Positions 41,620-51,235 are shown, counted from the first letter of the stretch. The stretch is 64,000 nucleotides of DNA from Nocardia aurantiaca (GCF_009708175.1 NZ_WMBB01000002.1:434001-498000); one strand, 5' to 3'. Notes: generated by a model from the letters alone, not told the origin. Translations and numbers: made by a program.

Positions 41620-43401
41620 ATGAGTTCGCGCACATCCGCTGTCAGGCTGGTTCTGCGCTACTACGGCCGGGAGATGGCCCGGCGCAAGGCAATCACGATT
41701 CCGGCCATGCTGGGGCCCGCCCTCGGCAATATCTGCCAGCTCTACATCGCACCACTGCTGGTCGCGGTGATCGTGGGCAAGGTGGCGGCCACCGGCGACT
41801 CCTCGATCGGCGCGCTCGCGCCGTACGTACTGGGGTTCGGCGCGCTGCTGTTGCTGTCGGAAGTGTTCTGGCGCCTGGGCATTCACTGCCTCAACCGCCT
41901 CGACGCCTACGGCATCGAAAGTCTCTACAACATCGCCATGGACGAACTGCTGGCCAAGGATTCGGCGTTCTTCCACGACAACTTCGCGGGTTCGCTGACC
42001 AAGCGCGCCCTGAGCTTCGCGACCCGGTTCGAGGAATTCGCCGACACCTTCGCCTTCGAGATCGTCGCCGCGCTGGTGCCGTTGAGCTTCGCGTCGGTGG
42101 TGCTGTGGCGATACGACCCGATGCTGGTCATCGTGCTGCTCGGGCTGATCACGGTGAGCGGCATCGTGGTCGCCCCGCTGATCCGCCGCCGTCAGCACCT
42201 GGTCGACGACCGTGAGGCCGCCATCGCGCGGGTCTCCGGGCACGTCTCCGACACCCTGTCGAACATGCAGGCGGTGCGGGCCTTCGCGGCCGAACCGCAG
42301 GAGATCGAGGAGCATCGGCGGCGGGTGGCGGTGCAACGCCGAAAGTCGCTGCGCTCCTGGGACTACAACAATCTCTACATCGACACCGCGGTGACGCCGC
42401 TGATGGTGATCGTGAACGTCTCCGGGTTGCTGATCGCCCTGGGCATCGGCGGTGGGCACGCCTCGGTCGAGGTGATCATGGTGGCCTTCACCTACTACTG
42501 GAACGCCACCGGCATCATGTTCCGGTTCAACCAGATCTACCGGCGGCTGGAGAGCTCCACCACCGAGGCCGCACAGTTCACCGAACTGCTGCTGGAATCG
42601 CCGACCGTTCTCGACGTGGCCGAGCCGGAACCGTTGCGGCCCAAGGGCTCCGACATTCGGTTCGAGCGGGTGGACTTCGCGCACGCGGGCGCGCCGCCAC
42701 TGTTCCGCGGTCTGGATCTGGAGGTGCCCAGCGGCGCGCGCATCGGCCTGGTCGGCCGGTCGGGCGGCGGCAAGAGCACGCTCGCCCAGCTGCTGCTGCG
42801 GATGATGGACGTCAACGGGGGCGTCATTCGCATCGGCGGACAGGACATCTCGCGACTACGCCAGCGTGATCTGCGCAGCCTGCTGTCCTACGTGCCGCAG
42901 GACCCTGCCATGTTCCACCGGACGCTACGCGACAACATCCGTTTCGCGCGGCCCGAGGCCACCGACGAGGAGGTGCGGCGCGCCGCCAAGGCCGCGCACG
43001 TCACCGAATTCGCGGACGGGCTGCCCGAAGGCATGGACACGCTCATCGGCGAGCGAGGCGTGAAACTGTCCGGCGGGCAACGCCAGCGGGTCGCGCTCGC
43101 GCGGGCCATCCTGCGCGACGCCCCGATCCTGCTGCTGGACGAGGCCACCAGCGCACTCGACTCCGAGAGCGAAAATCTTGTGCAGCAGGCGCTCTGGGAG
43201 TTGATGGAAGGGCGTACGGCGCTGGTGGTCGCGCACCGGTTGAGCACGGTGGCCGGCATGGACCAGCTGATCGTGCTCGATCGCGGGCGGATCGTCGAAA
43301 GGGGCAGCCATGAGGAGTTGCTGCGTGGCGAGGGTACGTACGCGCAACTGTGGCGGCACCAGTCCGGCGGATTCCTCGGCGAGGAATTGGCCGCCCACTG
43401 A
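41620..43401 (+). CDS. ABC transporter, fused membrane-ATPase half-transporter
   Basis: A 593-aa type IV (exporter-type) ABC half-transporter expected to work as a homodimer. Six membrane helices lie in residues ~20-310. The ATPase carries Walker A GRSGGGKST (about residue 380), Q-loop YVPQDP, signature LSGGQRQRVALARA, Walker B ILLLDEATSALD and the switch His in VVAHRLS. ATG 41620 (MSSRTSAVRL) follows GAGAGGGG. It is separated by 190 bases from the SDR operon. Export of a lipid, sterol-derived product or drug is possible; no substrate clue is visible. Confidence 0.9.
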   Translation: MSSRTSAVRLVLRYYGREMARRKAITIPAMLGPALGNICQLYIAPLLVAVIVGKVAATGDSSIGALAPYVLGFGALLLLSEVFWRLGIHCLNRLDAYGIESLYNIAMDELLAKDSAFFHDNFAGSLTKRALSFATRFEEFADTFAFEIVAALVPLSFASVVLWRYDPMLVIVLLGLITVSGIVVAPLIRRRQHLVDDREAAIARVSGHVSDTLSNMQAVRAFAAEPQEIEEHRRRVAVQRRKSLRSWDYNNLYIDTAVTPLMVIVNVSGLLIALGIGGGHASVEVIMVAFTYYWNATGIMFRFNQIYRRLESSTTEAAQFTELLLESPTVLDVAEPEPLRPKGSDIRFERVDFAHAGAPPLFRGLDLEVPSGARIGLVGRSGGGKSTLAQLLLRMMDVNGGVIRIGGQDISRLRQRDLRSLLSYVPQDPAMFHRTLRDNIRFARPEATDEEVRRAAKAAHVTEFADGLPEGMDTLIGERGVKLSGGQRQRVALARAILRDAPILLLDEATSALDSESENLVQQALWELMEGRTALVVAHRLSTVAGMDQLIVLDRGRIVERGSHEELLRGEGTYAQLWRHQSGGFLGEELAAH

Positions 43402-43405
43402 CGGT

Positions 43406-43438
43406 GATGTGGCGAGGGGAGAGGACCGTCGCCACATC
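43406..43438. terminator. Hairpin terminator after the ABC transporter
   Basis: Perfect 10-base stem GATGTGGCGA/TCGCCACATC with a 13-base loop just past the stop codon. Confidence 0.65.
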
Positions 43439-43441
43439 CCT

Positions 43442-43460
43442 CCGGGGGGACAGTCCCCGG
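43442..43460. terminator. Second hairpin, terminator of the enoyl-CoA hydratase gene
   Basis: CCGGGG/CCCCGG with a 7-base loop, directly before the convergent gene end at 43467. Confidence 0.45.
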
Positions 43461-43466
43461 AATTCC

Positions 43467-44288
43467 TCAGTTCCCCTGGAAGTTGGGCGTGCGCTTCTCG
43501 GCGAAGGCGCGCGGGCCTTCCTTCGCGTCATTGCTGCGGAAGACGGGCAGGCCGACCTTGGCGTCGATCTTGAACGCCTCTTCCTCGTGCATGCCCTCGG
43601 TGTCGCGGATGACCTTCAGGATCGCCTGCACGGCCAGCGGGCCGTTGTTGTTGATCAGCTCGGCGATCTCGAGCGCCTTGTCCAGCGCGGTCCCGTCCGG
43701 CACCACGTGGCCGATGAGGCCGAAGTTCAGCGCCTCGGTCGCGGTGATGTGGCGGCCGGTCAGCAGCAGCTCGGCAGCGACGGTGTAGGGGATCTGGCGC
43801 GGCAGCCGCACCGCCGAGCCGCCCATCGGGAACAGGCTCCACTTCGCCTCGGACACACCGAACTTCGCGCTCTCGCCCGCGATGCGGATGTCGGTGCCCT
43901 GCAGGATTTCGGTGCCGCCCGCGATGGCCGCGCCCTCCACCGCCGCGATGAGCGGCTTGGTCAGGCGCCGACCCTTGAGCAGGCCGGGCATGCGGGACGG
44001 ATCGAAGGCGCTGCCCTCCTTCATGCCGTCGTCGGGGCTGCGCTTGTTCATGTTCTTCAGGTCCGCGCCCGCGCAGAACGCGCCGCCCGCGCCGGTGAGG
44101 ATGCAGGAGCGAATCTCCGGATCGTTGTCGACGGTGTCCCACGCCTCGGTCATGATCGCCAGCATCTCGCCGGTGAGAGCGTTCTTGGACTTGGGGCGGT
44201 TCATGGTGACGATCAGCGTCGCGCCGCGCTTCTCGACCAGGGCGTGCGGTTCGGTGTTGCTACTTGTTTCAGCAGTCGCTGCGGTCAT
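43467..44288 (-). CDS. EchA19-like enoyl-CoA hydratase
   Basis: A 273-aa crotonase-fold enzyme. Oxyanion and active-site segments: [34 protein letters not shown] with the catalytic Glu, and [20 protein letters not shown]. These closely match mycobacterial EchA19, the hydratase of the cholesterol side-chain pathway encoded next to FadD19 in M. tuberculosis. ATG 44288 has AGAAGGG upstream; the frame is open to 44435. A KstR-type box lies in the divergent promoter shared with the ALDH at 44426. It would hydrate the steroid enoyl-CoA made after FadD19-like activation. Confidence 0.88.
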   Translation of the reverse strand: MTAATAETSSNTEPHALVEKRGATLIVTMNRPKSKNALTGEMLAIMTEAWDTVDNDPEIRSCILTGAGGAFCAGADLKNMNKRSPDDGMKEGSAFDPSRMPGLLKGRRLTKPLIAAVEGAAIAGGTEILQGTDIRIAGESAKFGVSEAKWSLFPMGGSAVRLPRQIPYTVAAELLLTGRHITATEALNFGLIGHVVPDGTALDKALEIAELINNNGPLAVQAILKVIRDTEGMHEEEAFKIDAKVGLPVFRSNDAKEGPRAFAEKRTPNFQGN

Positions 44289-44359
44289 CGCCGACCCTTC
44301 TTTCCACATGGACGAACCAAGATTCCGGCACGAAACTACCCCGCGCCGTTGTCCTGAAC

Positions 44360-44373
44360 AATAACGTGTTCTA
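44360..44373. promoter_or_regulatory. KstR-type box between EchA19-like and ALDH genes
   Basis: AATAACGTGTTCTA matches seven of eight defined positions. It is located midway in the 137-base divergent promoter and can control both genes. Confidence 0.55.
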
Positions 44374-44425
44374 GTTTGGAGCATGGTGACCGCCGTCACG
44401 GGCGGCAAGTACTGGAGAGAGTCCC

Positions 44426-46015
44426 ATGAGCACAACGAGTAAGGCGAAACTTCCGCCGCGCGTCACGGAACCCCTCATCAATCGGCTGACCGCGATGGTG
44501 ACCGCGGGCAAGGCCGGCGAGGCCCGCGAGCCCTTCGAGATGGTCGAGGTCTACACCGGCGATGTCGTCGGCTACCTGCCGCAGTCCTCCCCCGAGGACG
44601 TGAAAGCCGCCGCCGAGCTCGCCCGCGCCGCCCAGAAGGAATGGGCCGCCCGGCCGCTCAAGGACCGCCTCGCCGTTTTCGAGCGCGCGCACGAAATGAT
44701 TCTCTCCGAAATCGAGACGATCGCGGACCTGATTCAGATCGGTTGCGGCAAAGCGCGTCGCATGGCCATCGAGGAGGCGTGCGATACGCCGATGGTCATC
44801 GCGCACTACCTGAAGACCGCCGAGAAGACCCTCAAGCCCAAGAAGCGCAGCGGTCCGATGCCGGTCATCACCTCCTCCACCGAGGAGCACCGGCCCAAGG
44901 GCGTGGTCGCGGTCATCGCGCCGTGGAACTTCCCCTTCGCCATCTCCATGTCCGACTCCACCCCGGCGCTCATGGCGGGCAACGGCGTGATCATGAAGCC
45001 GGACAACAAGACCGCCCTGTGCACCCTCTACGGCATCGAGCTGCTGCACAAGGCGGGCCTGCCGCGCGGGCTCATCCAGGTGGTCTGCGGCGGTGGCCCC
45101 GACGTCGGCCCCACCCTGATCGACAATGTCGACTTCGTCATGTTCACCGGCTCCACCGCCACCGGTCGCGCCATCGGTGAGCAGGCCGGGCGCAACCTCA
45201 TCGGCTGCAGCCTGGAGCTCGGCGGCAAGAACCCGATGATCGTGCTCGACGACGTCAACCTCGACGAGGCCATCCCCTCGGCCCTGTTCGCAGTCTTCGG
45301 CAACACCGGCCAAGCGTGCATGCACATCGAGCGGATCTACGTCCACGAGCGCATCTACGACGAGTACCTGCGCCGCTTCGTGGCAGCCGCCGAAGAGCTC
45401 GCCGGAAAGATGGGCGCCAGTTACGACTTCGATCCCGAGATGGGCTCGCTGGTCTCGGTGGATCATATGAAGCGCGTCGCCTCACACGTCGAGGAGGCGC
45501 GCGAGAAGGGCGCGACCGTCGTCACCGGCGGCAACCCCCGACCCGATATCGGCCCCGCGTTCTTCGAGCCGACCGTGCTCACCGGCGTCACCAAGGACAT
45601 GGCCCACGCCACCATGGAGACTTTCGGGCCCGTGGTCAGCATCTACAAATACGCCACCGAGGACGAGGCCGTCGCGCTCGCCAACGACACCGCCTATGGC
45701 CTCAACGCCAGCATCTGGACCGGAAACATCGACCGCGCAACGAAACTCGCCGAGCGCGTCGAGGCCGGGGCCATCAATATCAATGACGGCTTCGTCACCA
45801 GCTACGCCGCCAAGGGCACCCCATCCGGCGGTGTGAAGCAGTCCGGCGTCGGCACCCGCCACGGCGCGGCCGGCATCCTGAAGTACACCGACACCATCAA
45901 TGTCGGCGTGCAGAAGAAGCAGATCATGGCGGCCCGCGCCTCCATGCCCTACGACAAACAGCTCAAGTCCACCCTGGTCACCCTGCGCCTCATGCGCCGC
46001 CTGCGCCTGGGCTGA
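44426..46015 (+). CDS. Aldehyde dehydrogenase, succinate-semialdehyde dehydrogenase-like
   Basis: A 529-aa ALDH. Motifs: [23 protein letters not shown], the catalytic Glu in [11 protein letters not shown], the catalytic Cys in [12 protein letters not shown] and [13 protein letters not shown] near the end. The N-terminal ~45 residues and the basic C-terminal tail ([13 protein letters not shown]) are longer than in many ALDHs. It diverges from the EchA19-like gene under a KstR-type box. It may oxidise the aldehyde formed from side-chain alcohols. Confidence 0.92.
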   Translation: MSTTSKAKLPPRVTEPLINRLTAMVTAGKAGEAREPFEMVEVYTGDVVGYLPQSSPEDVKAAAELARAAQKEWAARPLKDRLAVFERAHEMILSEIETIADLIQIGCGKARRMAIEEACDTPMVIAHYLKTAEKTLKPKKRSGPMPVITSSTEEHRPKGVVAVIAPWNFPFAISMSDSTPALMAGNGVIMKPDNKTALCTLYGIELLHKAGLPRGLIQVVCGGGPDVGPTLIDNVDFVMFTGSTATGRAIGEQAGRNLIGCSLELGGKNPMIVLDDVNLDEAIPSALFAVFGNTGQACMHIERIYVHERIYDEYLRRFVAAAEELAGKMGASYDFDPEMGSLVSVDHMKRVASHVEEAREKGATVVTGGNPRPDIGPAFFEPTVLTGVTKDMAHATMETFGPVVSIYKYATEDEAVALANDTAYGLNASIWTGNIDRATKLAERVEAGAININDGFVTSYAAKGTPSGGVKQSGVGTRHGAAGILKYTDTINVGVQKKQIMAARASMPYDKQLKSTLVTLRLMRRLRLG

Positions 46016-46031
46016 AAACCGCTCCGCCACA

Positions 46032-46060
46032 CAGGGTCCCGGCGATTCGCCGGGACCCTG
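46032..46060. terminator. Bidirectional hairpin terminator
   Basis: Perfect 13-base stem CAGGGTCCCGGCG/CGCCGGGACCCTG around ATT, between the convergent ALDH and PEBP genes. Confidence 0.8.
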
Positions 46061-46073
46061 CCCGCGTTCCGGG

Positions 46074-46694
46074 TCAGGGCCGCCGCGCGGTCAAGGTCGT
46101 GCGCGCCACACCGATGATGTGGGAGCCCATGGAGAAGGACACCACCGTCGGGGTGGTGGCGGCGGGCAGGTCCAGGGTCGGGATGTCCAGGGCCAGGACC
46201 GAGATCTGGTAGGTGTGCGGGCGGTCGCCGGTGGGCGGGCACGGGCCCAGGTAGCCGGGGACGCCGGCGTCATTGACGCCCGCGACGCCCGCCGTGCCCG
46301 TGGTGAAATCGGTTGTGGTGGCGGGTATATCCCAGTTCATCCAGTGCCAGAAGCCGGCGGCGGTCGGGGCGTCCGGGTCGAACATGGTGACGGCGAAGCT
46401 CTTCGCCCCGGCGGGAGCGCCGGACCACTGCAGGCGCGGCGCGTGATTGGCGGCGGTGCAGCCGAAGGAGCCCGCGTAGAAGTCGGCGGGGAAGGCGCGG
46501 CCGGACGCGGCATCGGGCGTGGTGACGGTGAACTGGGCGGCCGACGCGGGGACCACGGCCCGAACCTGAACGGACGGAGCCGGATTCGAGGTCTGGGTGG
46601 CGGATGGCGAATCCTTGCCGCTGCCGCAGGCGGCCGCGGACAGCAGCGCCGCCACGGCGAGGGTCGCGGAAACGATGCGTGCGATGGGATGCAT
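46074..46694 (-). CDS. Lipoprotein of the PEBP (YbhB/YbcL) family
   Basis: A 206-aa protein with a lipoprotein signal: basic start, hydrophobic core and lipobox LSAAAC (Cys at 23). The phosphatidylethanolamine-binding-protein fold follows, with DPDAPTAAGFWHWMNWDI and GYLGPCPPTGDRPHTY, the ligand-site segments of the family. GAGGAGA precedes the ATG. Probably on the outer face of the membrane; the ligand is unknown. Relatives exist in mycobacteria as exported lipoproteins. Confidence 0.9.
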   Translation of the reverse strand: MHPIARIVSATLAVAALLSAAACGSGKDSPSATQTSNPAPSVQVRAVVPASAAQFTVTTPDAASGRAFPADFYAGSFGCTAANHAPRLQWSGAPAGAKSFAVTMFDPDAPTAAGFWHWMNWDIPATTTDFTTGTAGVAGVNDAGVPGYLGPCPPTGDRPHTYQISVLALDIPTLDLPAATTPTVVSFSMGSHIIGVARTTLTARRP

Positions 46695-46856
46695 GGCGGT
46701 TCTCCTCTGGGCTCTGATGGCAACAAGAGAATCCCGGAATCCCGAACCGCCAGGGAGATCGTCCGCAGCCTGGTATTCCGCGTGCTACCCGGCCGCCGCC
46801 CTAGGCTTGGGCGGGCGGCACAAGGCGGTGCCGGACCTCGGAGACAAGGAGTGCGC

Positions 46857-47714
46857 GTGGACACTGCGGCATCGGGCAGGGAGCTGGGCGCCTTCCTGCG
46901 GGCCATGCGGGGGCGGCTGGCACCCGAGCAAGTAGGACTGCCGAACCTCGGTCAGCGGCGCACTCCGGGCCTGCGACGGCAGGAGGTGGCACAGCTGGCC
47001 GCGGTCAGCATCGACTGGTACATCCGCCTCGAACAGGGGCGCGTCGGCACCCCCGGCGCCGCGATCCTCGACGCCCTCGCCGACGCTCTGCGGCTCACCG
47101 ATACCGAACGCGCGCACCTGCACCTCATCGCCCGCGGCGCGCAGCCGCCCACCCGCCGGCCGGCCGACCCGCCGGAGTCGCTTCTCGCCATCCTCGAGGG
47201 CATGCCCTCGCTTCCGGCCTACCTGACCGACTTCCGCCTGGACGTGCTGGCTCGCAATACCGCCGCCGCGGCACTGTTCGGCCCGGGCTTCGGACCCGGC
47301 ATCAATGTCGCCCGCCTGACCCTGCTCGATCCCGCCACCCGCGGCACCCAGCTGGACTGGGACCGCGTGGCCCGCGAGACGGTCGGCAACCTGCGCCGCA
47401 ATCTGGCCCGCCACCCCGACGACATGCGCCTGCGCGAGGTGATCGCCGAATTGCGCACGGACAGCCCCGAATTCGCCGTCTGGTGGGATGACCACACCGT
47501 GCAGGACCGCAGCCACGGCGCCAAGCGCATCCGGCATCCGGAGGCGGGGGACCTGACGGTCTGCTACGACAACCTCACCAGCCCGGACGGGGCCGACCAC
47601 AGCATTACGGTCCTCACCCCCGCGGACGCGGCGTCGGCCACCGCACTGCGTGCCATCCTCACCGCTCACGCGGATCGTCTGGGCGGCACGCGCCTTCGCC
47701 CGGTCGCGGGCTGA
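46857..47714 (+). CDS. XRE-family regulator with MmyB-like ligand domain
   Basis: A 285-aa regulator. The N-terminal HTH (LGAFLRAMRGRLAPEQVGLPN...TPGLRRQEVAQLAAVSIDWYIRLEQG) and the C-terminal MmyB-like PAS domain (LDVLARNTAAAALFGPG, then the NLRRNLARHPDD and FAVWWDDHTV segments) are typical of a large actinobacterial group. GTG 46857 is preferred because AAGGAG lies 6-7 bases upstream; GTG 46851 is also in frame. No divergent partner SDR is present here, which is the common arrangement for this family. Target unknown. Confidence 0.85.
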   Translation: MDTAASGRELGAFLRAMRGRLAPEQVGLPNLGQRRTPGLRRQEVAQLAAVSIDWYIRLEQGRVGTPGAAILDALADALRLTDTERAHLHLIARGAQPPTRRPADPPESLLAILEGMPSLPAYLTDFRLDVLARNTAAAALFGPGFGPGINVARLTLLDPATRGTQLDWDRVARETVGNLRRNLARHPDDMRLREVIAELRTDSPEFAVWWDDHTVQDRSHGAKRIRHPEAGDLTVCYDNLTSPDGADHSITVLTPADAASATALRAILTAHADRLGGTRLRPVAG

Positions 47715-47742
47715 CCACGCAAACAATCCAGAAAACACAAAA

Positions 47743-47768
47743 CCCCCGGCTCTCGAAAGAGCCGGGGG
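47743..47768 (-). terminator. Terminator of tRNA-Pro
   Basis: Perfect 11-base stem CCCCCGGCTCT/AGAGCCGGGGG with a CGAA tetraloop. Read leftward it is followed by TTTTGTGTTTTC, so it terminates the tRNA transcript. It can also act on the XRE gene. Confidence 0.85.
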
Positions 47769-47791
47769 CCGAGTTGTGTCTCAACCACACA

Positions 47792-47866
<75 letters not shown>

Positions 47867-47931
47867 TGAAGCGAACCTGCAGTAGCTTAGCGCACTGGCC
47901 GTACAGACGTTAAATCGGCTGGTCAGATGCT

Positions 47932-49065
47932 CTAAATCAGGCGAAAAGTGGCGAACAGCTTACGCGCGAAATCGGCCGTGACCGAGCGATCCACCCCGGT
48001 GTCGGCGACGATCACCAGTACCAGCGAACCCTTCCCATCGCCGACGCTGAGGGCGAAGGTGTACACCGAGTATGAGGTGGCGCATCCGGCGGGGGCGGTG
48101 AAGTTGCCGCTGGTCTCCAGGAAGGTGCCGTGCAGGGTGCCGTCGGTGGTGTCGAGGGACTGGGCGGCCCCCGCGTTCAACGAGGTGCGGGTGGACCAGC
48201 CCAGGCGCGCGGCGTGCGCGCCCACGTCCGTGGCCGCCGCGGCGGCGTCCGAGATATCGGAGGTGGACAGAAACATGGTGGTGCGCACATTGTCCGGGCA
48301 GTAGTCGGCGCCCTCCTCGCTGAAGCCCGCGGCGGGAATGCTGTCGGCGTCCGTGCCGTACTTGGTCGTGGTCTGATCGATGGTCCAGTCCTTGGGGATG
48401 TCCCAGGCCGCCTTCAGATCCGTGGGTACGACAACCTGATAACCGGGGATCTGGGGCGTCAGTGTCGATGCGGGGGTCGTCGTGGTGGTGCGAGGCGCCG
48501 AACTGGGCGGTCTGGTGGTCGAGGTGGGCTTGGTGGTGGTCGGCGTGGCGCTGGTACCGGAATCGTTCATCACGATCACGATCGCGACAATGGCCACGAT
48601 CACCACCACGAGCGCGCCGACACCCGCCACCAGCCACACCCGCCCCCGATCGCCGCCCGGCGGCGGTGCGTAGCCACCCGAGTACGGCGACGGGCCGCCC
48701 GGCGGCGCGGACGCGAACGGCGCCGAGCCCGTGCGATACGAATTCGACACCGGCGGAACGGGATTCGGGCCGGAGCGATAGGGCGAGGACTGGTAGGGGT
48801 GCGGCCCGGACTGATACGGACTCGGACCCGGTTGCGGATTGCGCCCGGAGACCGGATTCGGCCCGGAGACCGGATTGGACCCGGAGACCGGATTGGACCC
48901 GGAGACCGGATTCGGCCCGGAGACATAGGGATTCGGGCTCGGGTGTGGATACGGGGGAGGTGGCGGGCTCGGCCGGGACCGGTCCCGCACCGGTCCCTGC
49001 CACCAGTCCCCGCTGGATGTCGTCTTCTCCGGATCGATGTCCTGACCGTCGGTTCCACCGCTCAT
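47932..49065 (-). CDS. Proline-rich membrane-anchored protein (tandem paralogue 1)
   Basis: A 377-aa protein. Residues 1-140 are Pro/Ser/Gly/Asn/Tyr-rich and disordered, with hexapeptide repeats (SG-x-NPV, about 50-80) encoded by an 18-base DNA repeat. A single membrane helix follows (VWLVAGVGALVVVIVAIVAI region, ~143-166), then a Thr/Pro linker and an exported domain (~205-377) with two Cys (DYCPDNVRT and PAGCATSYSVY) that may form a disulphide. This exported domain aligns along its whole length with the next gene: TADSIPAAG/GADSIPVAG, YCP, GWST, SYSVYTFA and ADTGVD. N-in, C-out topology is inferred. Function unknown. Confidence 0.8.
   Translation of the reverse strand: MSGGTDGQDIDPEKTTSSGDWWQGPVRDRSRPSPPPPPYPHPSPNPYVSGPNPVSGSNPVSGSNPVSGPNPVSGRNPQPGPSPYQSGPHPYQSSPYRSGPNPVPPVSNSYRTGSAPFASAPPGGPSPYSGGYAPPPGGDRGRVWLVAGVGALVVVIVAIVAIVIVMNDSGTSATPTTTKPTSTTRPPSSAPRTTTTTPASTLTPQIPGYQVVVPTDLKAAWDIPKDWTIDQTTTKYGTDADSIPAAGFSEEGADYCPDNVRTTMFLSTSDISDAAAAATDVGAHAARLGWSTRTSLNAGAAQSLDTTDGTLHGTFLETSGNFTAPAGCATSYSVYTFALSVGDGKGSLVLVIVADTGVDRSVTADFARKLFATFRLI
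48846..48917. repeat. 18-base tandem repeat, four units
   Basis: Units of CGGAGACCGGATT(C/G)G(G/A)CC with two variable positions, at 48846, 48864, 48882 and 48900, plus a partial fifth. It encodes the SGxNPV hexapeptide repeat of the overlapping gene and keeps its frame. Confidence 0.85.
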
Positions 49066-49100
49066 CGTCGGACCCCCTGTCTGACGAGTCGTGCCGCCGC

Positions 49101-50216
49101 CTACTGGATCGGGCGGATACTGGCGAGAATCTTCTTCGCTAAGGTCGCGTCCACCGACTGGTCCACCCCGGTATCCGCGGCGATGGTGAACACGAAAGCG
49201 CCGCTATCTCCGGGGAAGGCGAAAGTGTAGACCGAATACGTCGAGGCACAGCCCGCCGCCGGAGCCGGAGCATTGCCCTTGGTCTCCAAGTAGATACCCT
49301 GCAACTGGCGGTCCGAGGACTGGAACGACTCCGGCGCGCCGGGCGTCGCCCCGGTGGACGTGGACCATCCGATGCGGCCCATGCGGGTACCGATATCGGC
49401 GGCAGCCTTGGCGGGGTCCGTCTCGTCGGACTGGGTCAGGAAGACGTTGGTGCGCACATACTTCGGGCAGTACTCGATGCCGTCCTGCGCCAGCCCGGCC
49501 ACCGGAATGCTGTCCGCGCCGCTGCCGAAGGCGCTCTGCCCGGTGCGATCCACCTTCCAGGTCGTCGGAATGTCATAGGCCGCACCGTTGTCCGGGATCG
49601 TGACCACCTGGTACCCGGGAATCACCGCGGTCGGTGTGCTGGTCGCCTTCGGGCCTGTGGTCTTGGCGGGCGTCGGCCGGCCCGACTGGGTCGGCTTGGC
49701 CGTGGTCGAGGTGAGCGCGCTGATCAGCGACGGCGTCGTATTCGACTTCGCCGAGGGCTCGTTCGAGTTCTTGTCTACCAGTGCCACGACCACCACCGCC
49801 GCGACGATCGCCAGCACCAGGACGCCCATGCCCGCGAACAGCCACACCCGGCGCTTGCCGTCGCCCGGCGGCGGATAGGGCGGCTGCTGACCGTAGCCGG
49901 GTGGCTGCCCATAGCCCGGCTGCGCCCCGTAACCCTGCGACGCACCGAACGAGCCCGGCGGCGCGCCGAACGCCTGCGTCGGCGGGTACTGCGGCTGTGC
50001 GGGCGGATAGTCCTGGCCGTACGGCCCGCCGGTGAGGGGCGTCGTCGGCGGCGGCCCGTAGCCGGGCTGCTGCCAGCCCGGATTCGGTTGCGGCGCAGCG
50101 TAACCGGGCTGCTGCGGCGGCTGCCAGGTCGGCTCCTGCGTGGGCGCGCCCTGCCACCAATCCGGATTCGGGTCCGGCCGGCCGGGCTCATTGCTGTGGT
50201 CGTTTCCACTGGTCAC
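49101..50216 (-). CDS. Proline-rich membrane-anchored protein (tandem paralogue 2)
   Basis: A 371-aa protein with the same plan as its downstream neighbour: a Pro/Gln/Gly/Tyr-rich disordered cytoplasmic part (repeated GYG/QP units) to ~125, a membrane helix (VWLFAGMGVLVLAIVAAVVV region), a Thr/Pro/Ser linker and an exported domain with two Cys (YCPKYVRTNVF and AAGCASTYSVYTFAF). Start GTG 50216 is preferred for the AGGGGG upstream; the frame is open to 50237. The paralogues are 35 bases apart and form an operon. The exported domain resembles no enzyme I know and may bind a wall or lipid ligand. Confidence 0.8.
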   Translation of the reverse strand: MTSGNDHSNEPGRPDPNPDWWQGAPTQEPTWQPPQQPGYAAPQPNPGWQQPGYGPPPTTPLTGGPYGQDYPPAQPQYPPTQAFGAPPGSFGASQGYGAQPGYGQPPGYGQQPPYPPPGDGKRRVWLFAGMGVLVLAIVAAVVVVALVDKNSNEPSAKSNTTPSLISALTSTTAKPTQSGRPTPAKTTGPKATSTPTAVIPGYQVVTIPDNGAAYDIPTTWKVDRTGQSAFGSGADSIPVAGLAQDGIEYCPKYVRTNVFLTQSDETDPAKAAADIGTRMGRIGWSTSTGATPGAPESFQSSDRQLQGIYLETKGNAPAPAAGCASTYSVYTFAFPGDSGAFVFTIAADTGVDQSVDATLAKKILASIRPIQ

Positions 50217-50269
50217 GGTTGGCCCCCTGACTGACAACTACATACCGCGCTGTATATCGCGGCGGGCGC

Positions 50270-51235
50270 TCACCGCGCGACAGCCTCCGAGGACGCGGTA
50301 CGGCCGCGCCCCGACTCGGCGGCCGGCTTCTTCGGCGGCGCGCCGACCAGCGTCAGCAGCGTCGCCTCCGGGCGGCAGCAGAAACGGTACGGAGCCCAGG
50401 GCGAGGTGCCCAGACCCGCCGACACGTGCAGCTGGGTGTGCGCGCCCCAACGCGAGGGACCCTTCACCCGCGCCCGGTCGATTCCGCAGTTGGTCACCAG
50501 CGCGCCGAAGCCCGGCACGCACAGCTGCCCGCCGTGGGTGTGGCCCGCCATCACCAGGTCGTAGCCGTCGGCCGCGAACCGGTCCAGCACCCGCGGCTCC
50601 GGCGAGTGGGTGAGCCCGATGCTCAGGTCCGCCAGCGGATTCGGCGCACCCGCGATGGTCTCGTAGCGGTCGCGCTGCAGGTGCGGATCATCCACGCCCG
50701 CGGTCGAGATCTTCACCCCGGCGACCTCGATATCGCGGCGCACATGCGTCAGATCCAGCCAGCCCCGCTCGGTGAACGCCGCCCGCAAGTCCTGCCAGGG
50801 CAGCGGTTCGCCGTAGACGCGCTTGTGATCCTTCTTGAAGTACTTGAGCGGGTTCTTCGGCACCGGCGCGAAGTAGTCGTTCGAGCCGAACACGAAAATG
50901 CCGGGGCGCGCGAGCAATCCGCCCAGCGACTGCACCACCGACGGCACCGCCTTCAGGTGCGAGAGGTTGTCCCCGGTGTTCACCACCAGGTCCGGCTCCA
51001 GCCGGTCCAGCTCCCGCAGCCAGGCCTGCTTCAACTGCTGGCCGGGCATCATGTGCAGGTCGCTGATGTGCAGCACCCGTAGTGAGGGTTTGCCCGGTTC
51101 CAGCACCGGCAGCGTCGCCTCGCGCAGCGTGAAGGCGTTGCGCTCGATGAGGGTCGCGTATCCGATTCCGGCGACCGCGGCCCCGGCGGCTCCGAGTGCG
51201 GCACGGGTGAGGGCGGAGGTCGAGAAGACGGGCAT
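50270..51235 (-). CDS. Metallophosphoesterase (Rv3683-like)
   Basis: A 321-aa calcineurin-type phosphoesterase with an N-terminal hydrophobic segment (TRAALGAAGAAVAGIGYATL) that likely anchors or exports it. Metal motifs in order: ISDLHMMPG (D-x-H), NTGDN (GD), GSNDYF (GNH[DE] with Ser for His), then SIGLTHSPEP and MAGHTHGGQLC. The change of the third motif from GNHD to GSND is seen directly. The place next to ponA2 matches Rv3683 in M. tuberculosis. Start ATG 51235; the frame is open to 51268. Substrate unknown, possibly a cell-envelope phosphodiester. Confidence 0.88.
   Translation of the reverse strand: MPVFSTSALTRAALGAAGAAVAGIGYATLIERNAFTLREATLPVLEPGKPSLRVLHISDLHMMPGQQLKQAWLRELDRLEPDLVVNTGDNLSHLKAVPSVVQSLGGLLARPGIFVFGSNDYFAPVPKNPLKYFKKDHKRVYGEPLPWQDLRAAFTERGWLDLTHVRRDIEVAGVKISTAGVDDPHLQRDRYETIAGAPNPLADLSIGLTHSPEPRVLDRFAADGYDLVMAGHTHGGQLCVPGFGALVTNCGIDRARVKGPSRWGAHTQLHVSAGLGTSPWAPYRFCCRPEATLLTLVGAPPKKPAAESGRGRTASSEAVAR

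Noticed and set aside
48846..48917. Short regular repeats that could suggest a CRISPR
   Set aside because: The 18-base units are directly adjacent without spacers and encode a hexapeptide repeat inside a gene.
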